A stretch of DNA of 64,000 bases from Lutjanus erythropterus. Taxonomy: Eukaryota > Chordata > Actinopteri > Lutjaniformes > Lutjanidae. This document shows, one piece after another, positions 1 through 11,127 of this stretch. Where the stretch lies: NCBI GenBank assembly GCA_020091685.1, contig CM034605.1, positions 11,294,218 to 11,358,217 on the forward strand, written 5' to 3'. Position 1 is the stretch's first letter. Each line of letters begins with the position of its first letter. Position numbers and translations under genes: made by a program. The notes below the pieces were generated by a model. It did not search any database and was not told the origin of the DNA. It saw nothing but the letters and a program-made list of their open reading frames with translations.

Positions 1-304
1 ATATTGTGATCAAATCAACTTCGGCTGTAGGCGTAGCAGGGATTGTTTGAAAGCACCATTTTGTAGGATGTGTCACCAACTCCTCATTTAAAAAAATATA
101 AAGACAGAAAACAAGACTAAGACTACAGCCATGGTGACAATTCTATGAGTCTTTCGGCACACATGTCATGAAAACATGTTCACAATAACATAAAAGAGCT
201 CATGTTCAGCTGGTATAATGTTTACCATGTTAACATCTTAGTTTAGCATGCTATCACATGCTAATTAGCACTATTTGTTTTGTAGGTATTTAGTCATATG
301 TATT
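1..304. other. AT-rich flank, nothing recognised
   Basis: AT-rich sequence without a convincing ORF, splice-bounded exon or recognisable repeat end. Confidence 0.5.
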
Positions 305-715
305 AGGCAGAGGTGGCACCAGTCATTTGGTTTGCAAATCACAAATAAGACTCAAGTTTCAAGTCCTAAACTTTGAGTTTTGATGCCCAAACAAGCCATA
401 ATGTGCTCTTCACTGAGTCTAATGCCATTTTAACAACAGAGCCTGAACTTACTGTTCTTTGTGCAACTGAAAATGACAAACAAAGTTGGAAGTTGTTACG
501 TCTCCGTCTTTAATTTTTGACTCTCATGTTGTGCATACTGCAAATCGTCTTTTGTTGACCATCTTGTAGTTTTCTTGTATGCAAGCAAAGTTTGTTCTTC
601 ATCTTTGCTATCATTTTTTTCAACTGGTGCTCGGTAACATGACGTTAGTTCTTCATGGCTCTCTCCTATAATTTGACTGGATGTTGTCAGACTGTCCAAA
701 CAAAGTGGATCCAGG
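305..715. mobile_element. MITE-like interspersed repeat
   Basis: The stretch begins with a gaggtggcaccagtcatttgg-type sequence and runs through AT-rich DNA typical of a non-autonomous DNA transposon family I recognise from teleost genomes. I do not see a clean terminal inverted repeat at the far end, so the right boundary is approximate. The 67-codon ORF inside it is not a credible gene. The family assignment rests on memory of similar fish sequences, not on a search. Confidence 0.4.
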
Positions 716-746
716 GTGCCAACTTACTGTGAATGCATAGCATTAA

Positions 747-1443
747 TGTCACAGTTCTGCCCAGTTTCCCTTCACCTGTTCTCCATTCCCCCAGTTTCCC
801 TCCTGTCCCTCTGCCCCAGTAAAATCCCACTCTCCCTGCCTCTGCTCCACTTTACCTGCCGGCCACTCCCACCTCATCAGCTCAACTCCACTCACCTGCT
901 AGCACAGCTGCAGCTCATCCACAATCAGCCCTGCTTATAAGCCTCTCCTGCACTCTGACTCTTTGCCAGATTGTTCTTCAGTATTCCCCTGCAAGACTCT
1001 CCAGCCCTTTTCCCGGATTGTTTTTTCCATTGTCTTCCCTGCCCGTCTGACTCTCCTGCCTCGCCTGGTTCCCGGATTCTCACCACAGCCTTCTGTTCCT
1101 GACTGTGAGAACTTTCTCTACGTTCCCTGTTTTGCCTGCCTGTCCCTGTGGCTGCTGCCTTCTGCAAACCTCTCTCTGTCACTCCTGCCTGTAAGAAAAC
1201 GGAACTGTATGGGTCTGAGGGCTCACGTCTTCTCCCTCGGTCCTCACGTCCAAGTTTGGCTCTACCCGTTCCTCGAGTCTGACACCCTGTGACTGTTTTT
1301 GGGCTCCCAGCCCGTAGAGTGTCTGTAACCTGTGATTCTTCGTCAGGTCTAGTTCCTGTTCTCTTTTTGTTTAAATAAAGATCATTACCAACTGTCCCAG
1401 AATTGTTGAGTGCTGCTATTGGGTCCAAAGAACACCCGTTACA
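747..1443 (+). mobile_element. Solo LTR of a retroelement (697 bp)
   Basis: The element starts with TGTCAC, ends with GTTACA (TG...CA), and is flanked on both sides by a perfect 5-bp target duplication, attaa, at 742-746 and 1444-1448. A TATA-like ttataagcc lies at about 934 and an aataaag polyadenylation signal at about 1374, giving the U3-R-U5 order expected of an LTR read on the + strand. The C- and T-rich U3/R composition matches LTRs of gypsy-like retroelements common in fish. No gag, pol or env and no second LTR lie beside it, so this is a recombined solo LTR. ORFs on both strands here (963-1292 +, 925-1428 -) reflect LTR composition, not genes. Confidence 0.85.
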
Positions 1444-1448
1444 ATTAA

Positions 1449-3831
1449 ATTAATGCATTAATTCATGGCACGCTTTTTAAATAAAACAAACCAAACCATC
1501 CAGTGTTTTTTGAGGCATTTCACTCAAAAATTAACCTCATTGTGGTGCTACAAAAAAAGTCAGGGGATCACTGAAATTCACACAATTGGTACAAAATAAC
1601 ATCTTTAAGGAGCCACTAGCAAGAACATTGGGCAGTGGTGTGCAACAATGTTCCCTGCCAAGCTTCCAACCAAGTGCTTTGGCATCCACTACTCACTTTT
1701 ATCATCCTTTAAATCACTTCACCAGATCCCTAAACAAGTGCTCTGTCATGCTGAAATGAGGAGCTGAACCTGTGTTATCACATATAAAGTCATGACAGGA
1801 AACATCTTTACATCTAAACATGTTTTAAACAGGCTGGATCCTCATTTCCAGCTGCACCAAGGCCTCGTCAGCAACATAAACCATTTGGTGGACAGCGCTG
1901 GAAGAGCGTTCCCTTCCGTCGTCAAACACTCATTTGGATCCAGATACATTACCTGCCTGAGAGACTGAAAGAGAGATGGCTCTGTTTTGCCAGAGAGATA
2001 AACCATAAATAAAATGTGAACTTGCGTTGACTTACAAACCTCTGCACCTTATCAACTGTCAGATACTGTGAGATAAAAGTCTACCCCCAAGGACAACTTG
2101 CAATCACCATAAATAAAAGAGTAATGGCTTCAGAGTTGTTGTTCTCTTCTTGACTGAACTGGCTGCAGCCTTGTTAAACATGCAGTTTTCCCCCGCCGCT
2201 GCTCTGTTTGTGCTGGCAAAGACTGTTCTCTCAGCTTGAGACAGCGATACCTGTGTGGAAGGGAGAGGTTTGACGTCTCCCCTGTCATTGACTTCATCTC
2301 AAAGGCTCAGAGCTGGTAGAATATGCATGAGCAATTTTTAGCTGTGCTCTGCATGTTAATCTGAAGCCGAGACCCTGATTATGGAAATCCTGGTGTTAAA
2401 AAGGTATTCTGTTAAAACAATCCCTCTCTAATTAACTGTTAACAAGCCAATAACACTCCGGGGACATGAGATGACATGTTGTGGAAACTGATTATCTTTT
2501 ACAGCACTTCTCACTTGCAGTATGCTGACAGGTATGGGAGCATATTATAAAGGAAGCCAGGGGTAGACAATATAGTGCAAACACATCTTGTGTAAGAGAA
2601 TGGCAGCTTTAAAGTTGCATTGTTTTTTCACCTTTGTAACAAGGTGAAATCAACACTAACCAAATCGGCAAAAGAAAATGCAAGTAAATCCTTCTTTCCA
2701 TCCACTACCATTATGCGATTATTAGGGCTTGTTTCTACAACAGTTTTGGTGAGTTTCACATGCATTTATGTTGACTGAATACAGTGTGTTTTTTAAGTTA
2801 ACGAGCCAATTAAACTCGTCTTAGTTTGATAAAAATAGAGAAACTTGAGTTCAGAAGATATACAGCTGTAGTTCTCTGTTTAAAAAGGAAAATAGGAGTG
2901 AGAATATTTAATTTCTCAACACTTTGTAAGTTTATTTTGTTTTCTGGGCGTAGTCAACACATAGTTCGTACATAACATAGGAAATTCGCCACTTGCACAC
3001 ATCTCCCAGCTGAGACTCGAGAGGAGGTGGGAGAGGGGGACAAACATGACCAATGCTGACGATGGCAAGTTGGAACATTTTAAGATCTCGCCCAGCCCTA
3101 ACTTCCAACCCTTGACTTATTTTCATACATAACTGCAGCACACCTACAGATACAGCACGTATGTTTCAGCCTCTTTGGAGCTCTGTTGGTTGCCTCATGT
3201 TGTCAGTAAATTCTCACATCAAAGCCTCAAAATGACAAACCTCTTCAAATGCAGCAAATCGACACTGAACCTTTGTGGCAGCGTTTGTAATTGTGACGAT
3301 GCTGCTTCAGAGTTGAAGTCATCCTTCACTGGGAGTTTATATTATTATGTTGACCCCCTGCAGTTTTCCATCAACACACCAAAGAGCATTTGCGACTCCT
3401 ACATTTTCCGCCGGTCACAGGTAAGACATCCAATAATCCACATGGACCAGAGGCTGAGTAATAGCTTAATAATGTCTTATCAAAATGGAGCTCAAATATA
3501 ATCATAGACGCATTTGCAAAATCACATGAGGGGTGTAATGAGACGTCTCCAGCTTATCAGTGCTCTCATTCAGTTACACTCACTACATTGGCAAGAAGTG
3601 TCTGCACACCTGAACATTACACCTGTATGTGGCTGTTGAAGATCTCAAAACCCTGAGCATCAATACGCTGCCTTTGCTCTCCTGGGAGGGTTAAAGTTCG
3701 ACAGGGTTGAGGTCACACCAAAAGGGAAAAGCTACATCTTTTTGAACCTTTTTTTGTGCACATGGGTCTTTTCACAAACTGCTGAATGGAAGCACACTAT
3801 TTTTTCTAATACATAACTGTATGCTGTAGCA
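1449..3831. other. Intergenic DNA without a recognised gene
   Basis: No ORF with domain similarity or splice-bounded exon was recognised. The sub-region about 2290-2400 has an octamer-like and AT-hook-rich texture reminiscent of conserved non-coding elements. An open stretch at about 1851-1966 (+) has an acceptor-like cag before it but no partner exon. Confidence 0.4.
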
Positions 3832-4646
3832 TTAAAGGGATAATTTGTTTTATTTGATATGGGGCTGTATGAGGTACTTATCAATAGTCATATTAGCTCC
3901 AATAGTGTGTTAGCTACAGCAGGCTCACAGTTACAAGAGGCAGAGAGAAGTAGGGAGCTAAGCAATGAACTGCTGTGGACAGGCCAAGCAACAAAAGGTA
4001 TTTTAGTCACTTAAGATCCACCTGAAGAAAAAGTAATATCACTTTATGTGTACACTATATTTAGAATATCCTCATTGCTTGACTTTGCCTTTAGATGACC
4101 TTTTCTGATGAGAAACCACTGTTAAGCCAAATATTGCTCTCTCTCTCTCTCTGTATAATTTTACCTTGCAGATATGGTAGTTGCTGGTCTACTGCTGCCT
4201 TGGCCGGTTAGTTTGTTTCTACTATTGCATGACTTTGGTGAATCCAAGCCAACTTTTTTAATACCAAAGTCACTCAACACCACAAAGCAACAGCGGTTGC
4301 CCAGCAACTCCTGTGTTTTGTTGGTTTGGTTGGTTTCAGAGAGTGATATTTGGCTTATATAACAGCTGTTTCCTGTTAGAAAAGGCTGTCTGATTGCAAA
4401 TTAACGCAGTGAAAATATTCTAAATATAGCATATGCTTATACCGGTATTGATTTTTTTAGGTGGATCTTTTTTTAAGTGGCTAAAATATGTTAAGTGTTA
4501 AAAATACGTACTGTTTAGCTTCCAACACCGGTTCTCCTGCCGCTTCTTCAAACTGGGGGCATGCAACTGCTATCTACTGTAATACAATGATTATTAATGA
4601 GTACCACATATAACCCCACTTCAAAAAATCCAAACTATCCCTTTAA
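3832..4646. mobile_element. Fold-back DNA element, family A, copy 1
   Basis: The ends are TTAAAGGGATA and TATCCCTTTAA. Long arms are inversely complementary: the left arm's atggggctgtatgaggtac pairs with the right arm's gagtaccacatataacccc. The symmetry continues to a centre near 4230-4270, where gactttggt is mirrored by accaaagtc. A (CT)n run sits at about 4137-4152. A shorter relative is at 38003-38648. The TTAA at each end could be a target duplication, as in piggyBac-like elements, but no transposase is present to prove the superfamily. Confidence 0.8.
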
Positions 4647-6825
4647 GATTATTTAGATTATTAAGATTATTTTCCTTAACTGGAACTGAAGGACCAAGAC
4701 TACCAAGATAGTGTAGTGTCTGCAGTTTGTTGGGATATATTTTAATGGGGATGTCATGTGTGAGAGCATCTTATTTTGACTCTACAGGAGCCACAGGCCA
4801 CTGCTGCGATGGTTGTGGTTGGAGGGTGGTGCTGGGCTGTGCGTGTGGATGGGCAACCCTTGTCAGACTCAGCCTGAGGGGAAGGAGAGGGCGGAGGTTT
4901 AAGCACAATCTGCTCACCACCTGCTCAGTGGAGCAGGGAGGGGGCTCTACTCTTTTCATACCTCACTCTCTCTCCATCACACAAACACAGATCAGTGAGG
5001 TGTGCCTGCTCAGAGCATACAGTTAATGCAGCACCCCCACCCAGCTAGCCTCCGTCTGAAGGCTGAATGAGCTGTAGCATGACTGGAGCGATGACTGCAC
5101 ACGCACACGTACACGGGTGCTCAACAATCCAAACACCTGCTTTCTGTCCGTCTGCACATGCTCAGTAGGCCCCCAGGGGATCGCTGTGTGTCTGCCCTGC
5201 TGCTGCTGCTGCTGTGTGGACTGAGCCATTCCTCATTAGACCCCATCTGGCATCAGTGATGGCTTCACTATAACGTGTGCGCTGGATGACAGTGAACCTG
5301 ACTCTGGAGCTGCCTCGTCTGTGTTTTCTCTGCACACCTCTGAGCTTCTGGAAGATTCCGCCCACAGCATATTATATTGCAAAACCTGCTGGAGCTGATC
5401 CTAAAGAGAAAACCTGAGCTCAGAGTCAAAATTACCTTCACACCCACATCTACAAAAAAGTGCAAACACTGCTCATCATAACAGATTCCTTCAGAGAAAC
5501 CTGCTTTCTCTGTAAGCATCTAAACTATATTTAGCATAAAATAAATGAAAATACGGTATATATATGGTATATTAAATAGACTGAATCCATATTTAATACC
5601 CCTCCTCCCACACCTCGAAGCTCAGGCAGGTTGACGCTGACCATGAGCACAAGACAAGCCTAACAATATACTTTCACACTGACAAGTGACACTGATCAGA
5701 TGTTTATAACAGTCAATGGATAGCTCAGCCTGTTATCCCAAGATGATTTAAGTAGAATATTCAAAGAGAAACTGTGGCCCACTTATTACCACAGGCCAGA
5801 AGGACCAGAGAAAACTACCAACCTAGAAAAGAGGGTTACACAATCGTACTTGGCAGCATCACTTTCTCTATGTGGCTATTTGTATCTAAGCTATTAATCA
5901 TTTTGACTCAAGGTAGTCTGGATACTTAATGAATTAGTGTTTTTTTTAATGTTTTATGCAAATAATTATGTATTTATTACACTTCATTTTGATTCCAGTC
6001 AGAGTCAAGCCAACATTTGTGGTTTAGAGTCAAATAGCATCAATTTTTATTAATGCTGCTTTCCAATAATCTTGCACCTACAGTTGATATGCATTAATTA
6101 TATTCCCTGTGAATACTACATTACTGCCAATCATATTCCAAAGCATACTTAGAGTTTTCTGATTCATTTCTTACTTTCCAGGACGTCAGTGGTTTTCATT
6201 CATTTCTGTCTGATATGAAAACAAAGTTCAAGTTGAAGTGCGCTTATTAGTGTGATTTATTTATATGTTGCCAATGTTTCATTGTAATTGTGTGGCAGTG
6301 ACTCAGCAGTTTAGGATAAGATAAGATAGAAAGTTACTGTGCCATTGATTACTCAAAAAAATCCCAGTAACATAAGAAAAAACAAACAAACAAAAACAAT
6401 AGAGTAATAAACATAAAGTGTAGAAGGAGTAACTGCAGTGCCTAACAATTGTTAAAGCCTAACAATAAAAATAAGATAAATTCAGAAAAATAAGTAAACT
6501 AAAATAAATAAATAAAATAGAAAGTATTGATACGATATTAAAGAGTAATTATATTTTAACAATTCAACTGTTGTGTTGTGATGAAGAAAGTTCCAACATT
6601 TGAGTTCTGAGACTGTGCCGCAGCTTTTACAGTTTCCAAATCTATAACATTCTTTCCTCAACATCCGTGTTTGATTATCAATTTGAGTATCAATTTTCTC
6701 TGGAAGCTAATTTTCAACCAGTAATGAAATAAATGGCACACAATGGACTTTTGGAAGATACCAATCTAAAAATTTATAGTAAGCCTCAGAAAATGGTCCG
6801 CAATAAGACTGAAACTATTATTCTA
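4647..6825. other. Intergenic DNA with a GC-richer patch at 4790-5350
   Basis: The 4790-5350 patch is richer in GC and CpG than its surroundings and holds a short signal-peptide-like ORF (listed separately). 5520-6825 is AT-rich with nothing recognisable. Overlapping ORFs of 60-100 codons on both strands of the GC-rich patch show no domain and are probably fortuitous. Confidence 0.4.
5158..5259 (+). CDS. Short signal-peptide-like ORF (33 aa), doubtful
   Basis: An ATG at 5158 opens a 33-codon frame with a short polar start, a run of six leucines within SALLLLLLCGL, then SHSSLDPIWHQ and a TGA at 5257-5259. This is the architecture of a secretory signal peptide. A GT at 5255 (a gtgatg donor-like site) would allow splicing just before the stop, so it could be the first coding exon of a secreted or membrane protein. 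I found no matching downstream exon. The leucine run comes from a (CTG)n repeat, so chance is a serious alternative. Confidence 0.15.
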   Translation: MLSRPPGDRCVSALLLLLLCGLSHSSLDPIWHQ

Positions 6826-7055
6826 ATTATCAATGAATTTGCTGAGATTTTGTTTTTTATTTTCAGTTAATTATTTGGTCTGTAAAATATCACAAAATGT
6901 TACATGGAACAAAATGTAGAGATATTTAGTTTACTGTCATAATTGACTAAAAAATACAACAGTCAGGCAATTGATTTATTATCAAATTAGTTGTTGATGC
7001 ATTTCCAGTCATTAGACTAATAGATTAATTGACTGATTGTTCCAGCTCTAATGGG
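6826..7055. mobile_element. MITE, family C (copy 1)
   Basis: AT-rich sequence with repeated gattaattgactgatt-type motifs ending in ttccagctctaatggg. This is the inverted-complement style of a widespread fish MITE whose consensus end reads like gggctgcaactaacgatt. Related copies lie at 25995-26505 and 29893-30075. The left boundary is uncertain. Confidence 0.5.
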
Positions 7056-8137
7056 AAGTGTCTTTCATTTGTAGTTAATGGATAAAAAATGCATAATCAC
7101 CCATATTATCATTTAAAAATGACTGAGCATCTGGATCACAGCCAACTAGAAGTCATAGTCTGCTCATATCACAACATCGGATGTACAACAGATACATAAA
7201 AAGGTCCTGCAGGTGTATCAGATGGGACTAGCAGCCTTCAGAGCATACAACAGGCAGAATAAAATGTGTGACAAGTGACAGGATGAGACAGGATAAGACG
7301 CTGCTACATGGGAAGCTTATGGTGGCATGGCCTTTGCTGTGTGTATCTGTGTACATCAGTGACAGTGCTGCATGCGTCTGCATCACTGTGACGGACCCCT
7401 GTGGAATAGCAGCAAAGTTCACAGCAGGAATCTCAAACAGCAGGGCGCCTACTCTCCACCGAAGACATAAAAAGAACAAAGGCGAGCCTATGCTACATAA
7501 CCGCCGTGGTTGGATGGCAGGTGGAATACAAATGGAGGTTTCACAGCTAACCATGATACAATCAGCCACTGCTTTGTTCTGATATTCTGTTTGTGTTCGA
7601 TTTTCTGTCAAGAGGCTTCCACCAAAGTGTTTTCTGACATTTTTATTCATACCCAGCAGCCCTGTGACATGTGGCTGGGGAGATGACTCACAGAAATACA
7701 TCTCACATATGATGCAATCTTGGATGTATTGCACACACACGCCACACATCTCGCTGCAATCACCACCACCCTCATCATCATCATCATCATCACTACCAGA
7801 GGGAGGGAAAGTGCACAGGAAGATGCCTGTGTGGTGCTACACAGGAGTGTGTGTGCAATCTGTTAACAGCGTGGGCTGTTCCTCTCAGATCTTCAGTCTG
7901 GGCTCAAGTGGAGCACTAACTCTCATTCATTACTGTATTAAAGGCACAACAACAAATATTTCCACATGTAGTACGGCACTACGATGATGTAAACCATGAG
8001 ACAAAAGAAGCTTTTAGGCTAATTCTCTGGTCTCTCTGTGTGTATTAGGCAACTTGGGGCAATGTTTATGGCAATATTGGATATTTATACTACTTGAAAA
8101 TCAATGTAATAAAAGACTTGATCAGTCAGATCATTTA
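7056..8137. other. Intergenic DNA, no gene recognised
   Basis: A 173-codon minus-strand ORF (7228-7749) has no recognisable domain and no splice or promoter context. A (TCA)n microsatellite lies at 7772-7792. Nothing else was recognised. Confidence 0.4.
7772..7792. repeat. (TCA)n microsatellite
   Basis: A short perfect trinucleotide run, about seven units. Confidence 0.9.
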
Positions 8138-8515
8138 GCACCCAGGTGTCTGTAGCCAACAATGCTATTTGCACCTACGGGGTATAAGTTGCCGATGTGG
8201 CTATTTACACCTGCATGGCAAAGACAAACCATGGCGTCAGGTTGACGTTTAATTTTTAGACTTAGCTGACTTATTTTTAACAGTTTTGAATTATTATTTT
8301 CAGCTTTCAGTCACAGTTTGGTTTCATTTAGGAAACAAAACTACTTTGTTGAGCTTTGAAAAAGATCATGGTTTGTATCTGCCATAGTAATAATGCGACT
8401 AGTTACACCTCTTGGTGCAAATAGCGTTATTGGCTACAGACACCTTGGTGCTATACACCCAGGTGTAAGTAGCCATATTGACTATTTCACCATGGGTGCA
8501 AATAGTGTCTGCCTT
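8138..8515. mobile_element. Fold-back repeat
   Basis: The left-arm sequence agcacccaggtgtctgtagc, continuing as caacaatgctatttgcacc (8138-8177), is present in inverted form at about 8413-8452, beginning ggtgcaaatagcgttattgg. Motifs such as tttgcacc/ggtgcaaat recur beyond both arms, so the whole segment can form a hairpin. No coding capacity is seen. Confidence 0.7.
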
Positions 8516-10123
8516 TCTTAATGGGATTAGACATAAAAACATACATTGTTGTTTGGTAACTTAAATTATAAATGGTTTTTCACTTCGCAGTATAAAATGA
8601 CATATTCTGTGAAAGAAGATTTAATAAGTTTCGCCCTGTGTAGTGATATATTTTGGTGCAGTAGTGATTCTGGAGAAAGATAGTTGATTGTTGAGGCTCA
8701 TTCCCAGGTAGTCAAATTACGTTTTGGGTATGAGACTCTGCAGTCAACTCTCTTACTGACCTGTGTCCTGTCACAAGCTAGTGGATTTAAAAACTGAAAA
8801 CAGCCAAGAAGAGAAGCAAAAGTAACTGCCTACCCCAGCTTTAAGGTACAAGATCAACAGAATTAAAATGAAATAAAAAATGATTTGATTTAATGTCATT
8901 TTTAAACTACGTCAAGAATGAAGTCATGTTTAAACCGCCTGCTGGTTTCATGTTTGACAACCCTGGAGCTTAAACCTTAACTGGACATTATTCATCAGCG
9001 CAGTGTTTGTTCTGCATCTTAAGCGATTTTCCAGACTTCACAGCACATATGTGATTTTGGCTCTTTGCACTATGGAAAAAAAGAGACCATTAAAGGATCT
9101 TTGTGGATCTACTCAACTGTTTTTCCTGTTTGATCACAGAGTGCAGCTGGAGCTGTCCACCTGCTGACGGTGCTGAAACAAACACTGATAGAAACAAGCC
9201 AAACAGATAAAGTAGATCCACGGACAGACAGAGGCTTAACATTACTTGCCACTTGCTATTGTCTGCCTGTTCAGCAGCTGTTTAATGCTGTATATGTACA
9301 TGATATCCATCTCCCTACTGCAAGCTCTTTTTTCAATCTCAACTTAGAGTCTCCTGAAATATTAATGTCTCTGTGTTAAGATGACCAGCATTCATTTGCT
9401 CACTGTTGTTGGGAGACTTACTGTGTGTGCACTTTTGCAATTTTAAAGTGACAAGCATTAAAATATGGAACGGTTGTATCCTATATTTATAAGTAAAAAT
9501 GGTGAAAATGAAATGTAAAAATTTCCTCTTAATTCCCATTAAAATTGTGCAATAATAATATCAAAATAATCCAGATAATCACAGTATGATTTTATTTTAT
9601 TGACATATAATCAGCCTGACTGCACACTTGGTAAATGCACTTGTCCACCATTAGATGATAAATGAAACAGGGGATCGTCAAACAACTCACCATCTGTTTG
9701 ATTAGAAGCTTTTGGTAAAAAGTTGCTTTTTTTTTTTTTTGCGTAATCTAAAGTGTCTGTAGTCATCTTCACGTCAGATTCCAATGGTGACCAGTTTTCA
9801 AAAGCTACTAATTTTTTACAGTGACATTTCAAATCTACAGGGATCAGTGAGCTCCAGAGAGTGAGTTTAAAACCTCAACACTCTTAAAGTGAATAAGGTC
9901 CTTCACTGAAATCCTTCTGGAAATTTCTTACATGTTTTCAAAGCATAACAAAATTCATAAAGGAGAGTCTGGGAACATGATCCAGGTCCTGCCTAATTAA
10001 CACTAATAGCCGTCATCACTGTCATTCATCCTCAGATGTGATGAGCTGCGTGCATTTGGACCTCAGCTATGATATTAGTATGTAACAGGACTCTCTGTGT
10101 TCTCGTTAAAATCAGTTTACAAA
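8516..10123. other. Intergenic AT-rich DNA, nothing recognised
   Basis: No exon-like or repeat-terminal structure was identified apart from short homopolymer runs, such as poly-T at about 9727-9740. Confidence 0.4.
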
Positions 10124-11127
10124 GACCAAATTTATAGTGTGTTATTACAGGCACATTCAGAGTAAATCATAATGCATTCGTAATGCTTTTTCACTTAACT
10201 CCTAAACACTCAAAATGCTTTCTGATGCACTATATCGGCAGTCATAAAACATTATAGATGTAATTTACAATGAATGATAAGTTCAAGTGTCTTAGGGATA
10301 CTCTTGACTAGTTATAGACCAGAGGTAGACTGATAGGGCTTATAATACATTACGACTACCTATACCCATCTATACACACCTCAGCAATTAACTAGGACTC
10401 ATATATGTGTTAAATAAAGTAAATTTCATATTGATGCATCTATAATAATGTATGTTCCATCATAATGTCTTATTGTAAGTACTACGGTTAATGATGGTTT
10501 GTTAGAAAAGCCCAACTGATTGCTTTCATCCCAAAAATTAAGCTTGTCTTTTACTTTGATTATAACATGTACGTTTTATACCTTATACCATTACTTTATC
10601 TTATTCTTATATTCATTCCCAAACCAGACACATTTTATATAACAGTCACTTATGATATAGCAGAGATTCTTTAAATGAATGACGATGCATTACACTCTAC
10701 TGACCACCAACAATTAAATGTTATGACGAAGCATGAATTATTACAGAAGCATCAACACAATAACAATGACAACTTATGATACTGCATTAATTTTTACAGT
10801 ATAGTATGAGTCTCTGCTACAGTTGAGGTGAGTATAGGTAGTCATAATTTATTATAAACTGTATCACTCAACCTGTAGTTTATAACTAGTTAAGATCACC
10901 CATGAGATATTTGAACGTATAACTCATATATTGATTCAATCTTTAACGATTCAATAATATCTATGCAGAATGAAAATATTGATCTCTGGTATCATCTTTA
11001 AGAGTTGATATAATATTGTATTGTGATAAAACTTGTGTTATACACCCCAAGTTACGAGTAGTCATAAATCATTATGAATGCATTATAATACACTCTGAAT
11101 GCCGTATAACACACTATAGATGTGGTC
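10124..11127. mobile_element. 1-kb palindromic (fold-back) element
   Basis: The left end tttatagtgtgttattacag... has its inverse at the right end (...gtataacacactatagatgtgg). Inner blocks also pair: cattcagagtaaatcataatgcattcgtaatg is mirrored by cattatgaatgcattataa with cactctgaatgc, and agactgatagggc...actacctataccc by gagtataggtagtc. The arms are diverged but collinear across nearly the whole kilobase. No ORF is present. The element resembles non-autonomous inverted-repeat elements of fish. The superfamily cannot be assigned from sequence alone. Confidence 0.7.

Noticed and set aside
925-1428. 167-codon minus-strand ORF and the overlapping 963-1292 plus-strand ORF
   Set aside because: Both lie within the solo LTR and reflect its skewed composition; no domain.
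1851-1966. Open stretch after an acceptor-like cag, reading LHQGLVSNINHLVDSAGRAF onward to a stop
   Set aside because: Reads plausibly as an exon, but there is no partner exon, no known family and the other strand is similarly open.
7228-7749. 173-codon minus-strand ORF
   Set aside because: No recognisable domain and no promoter or splice evidence; an overlapping ORF exists on the other strand.
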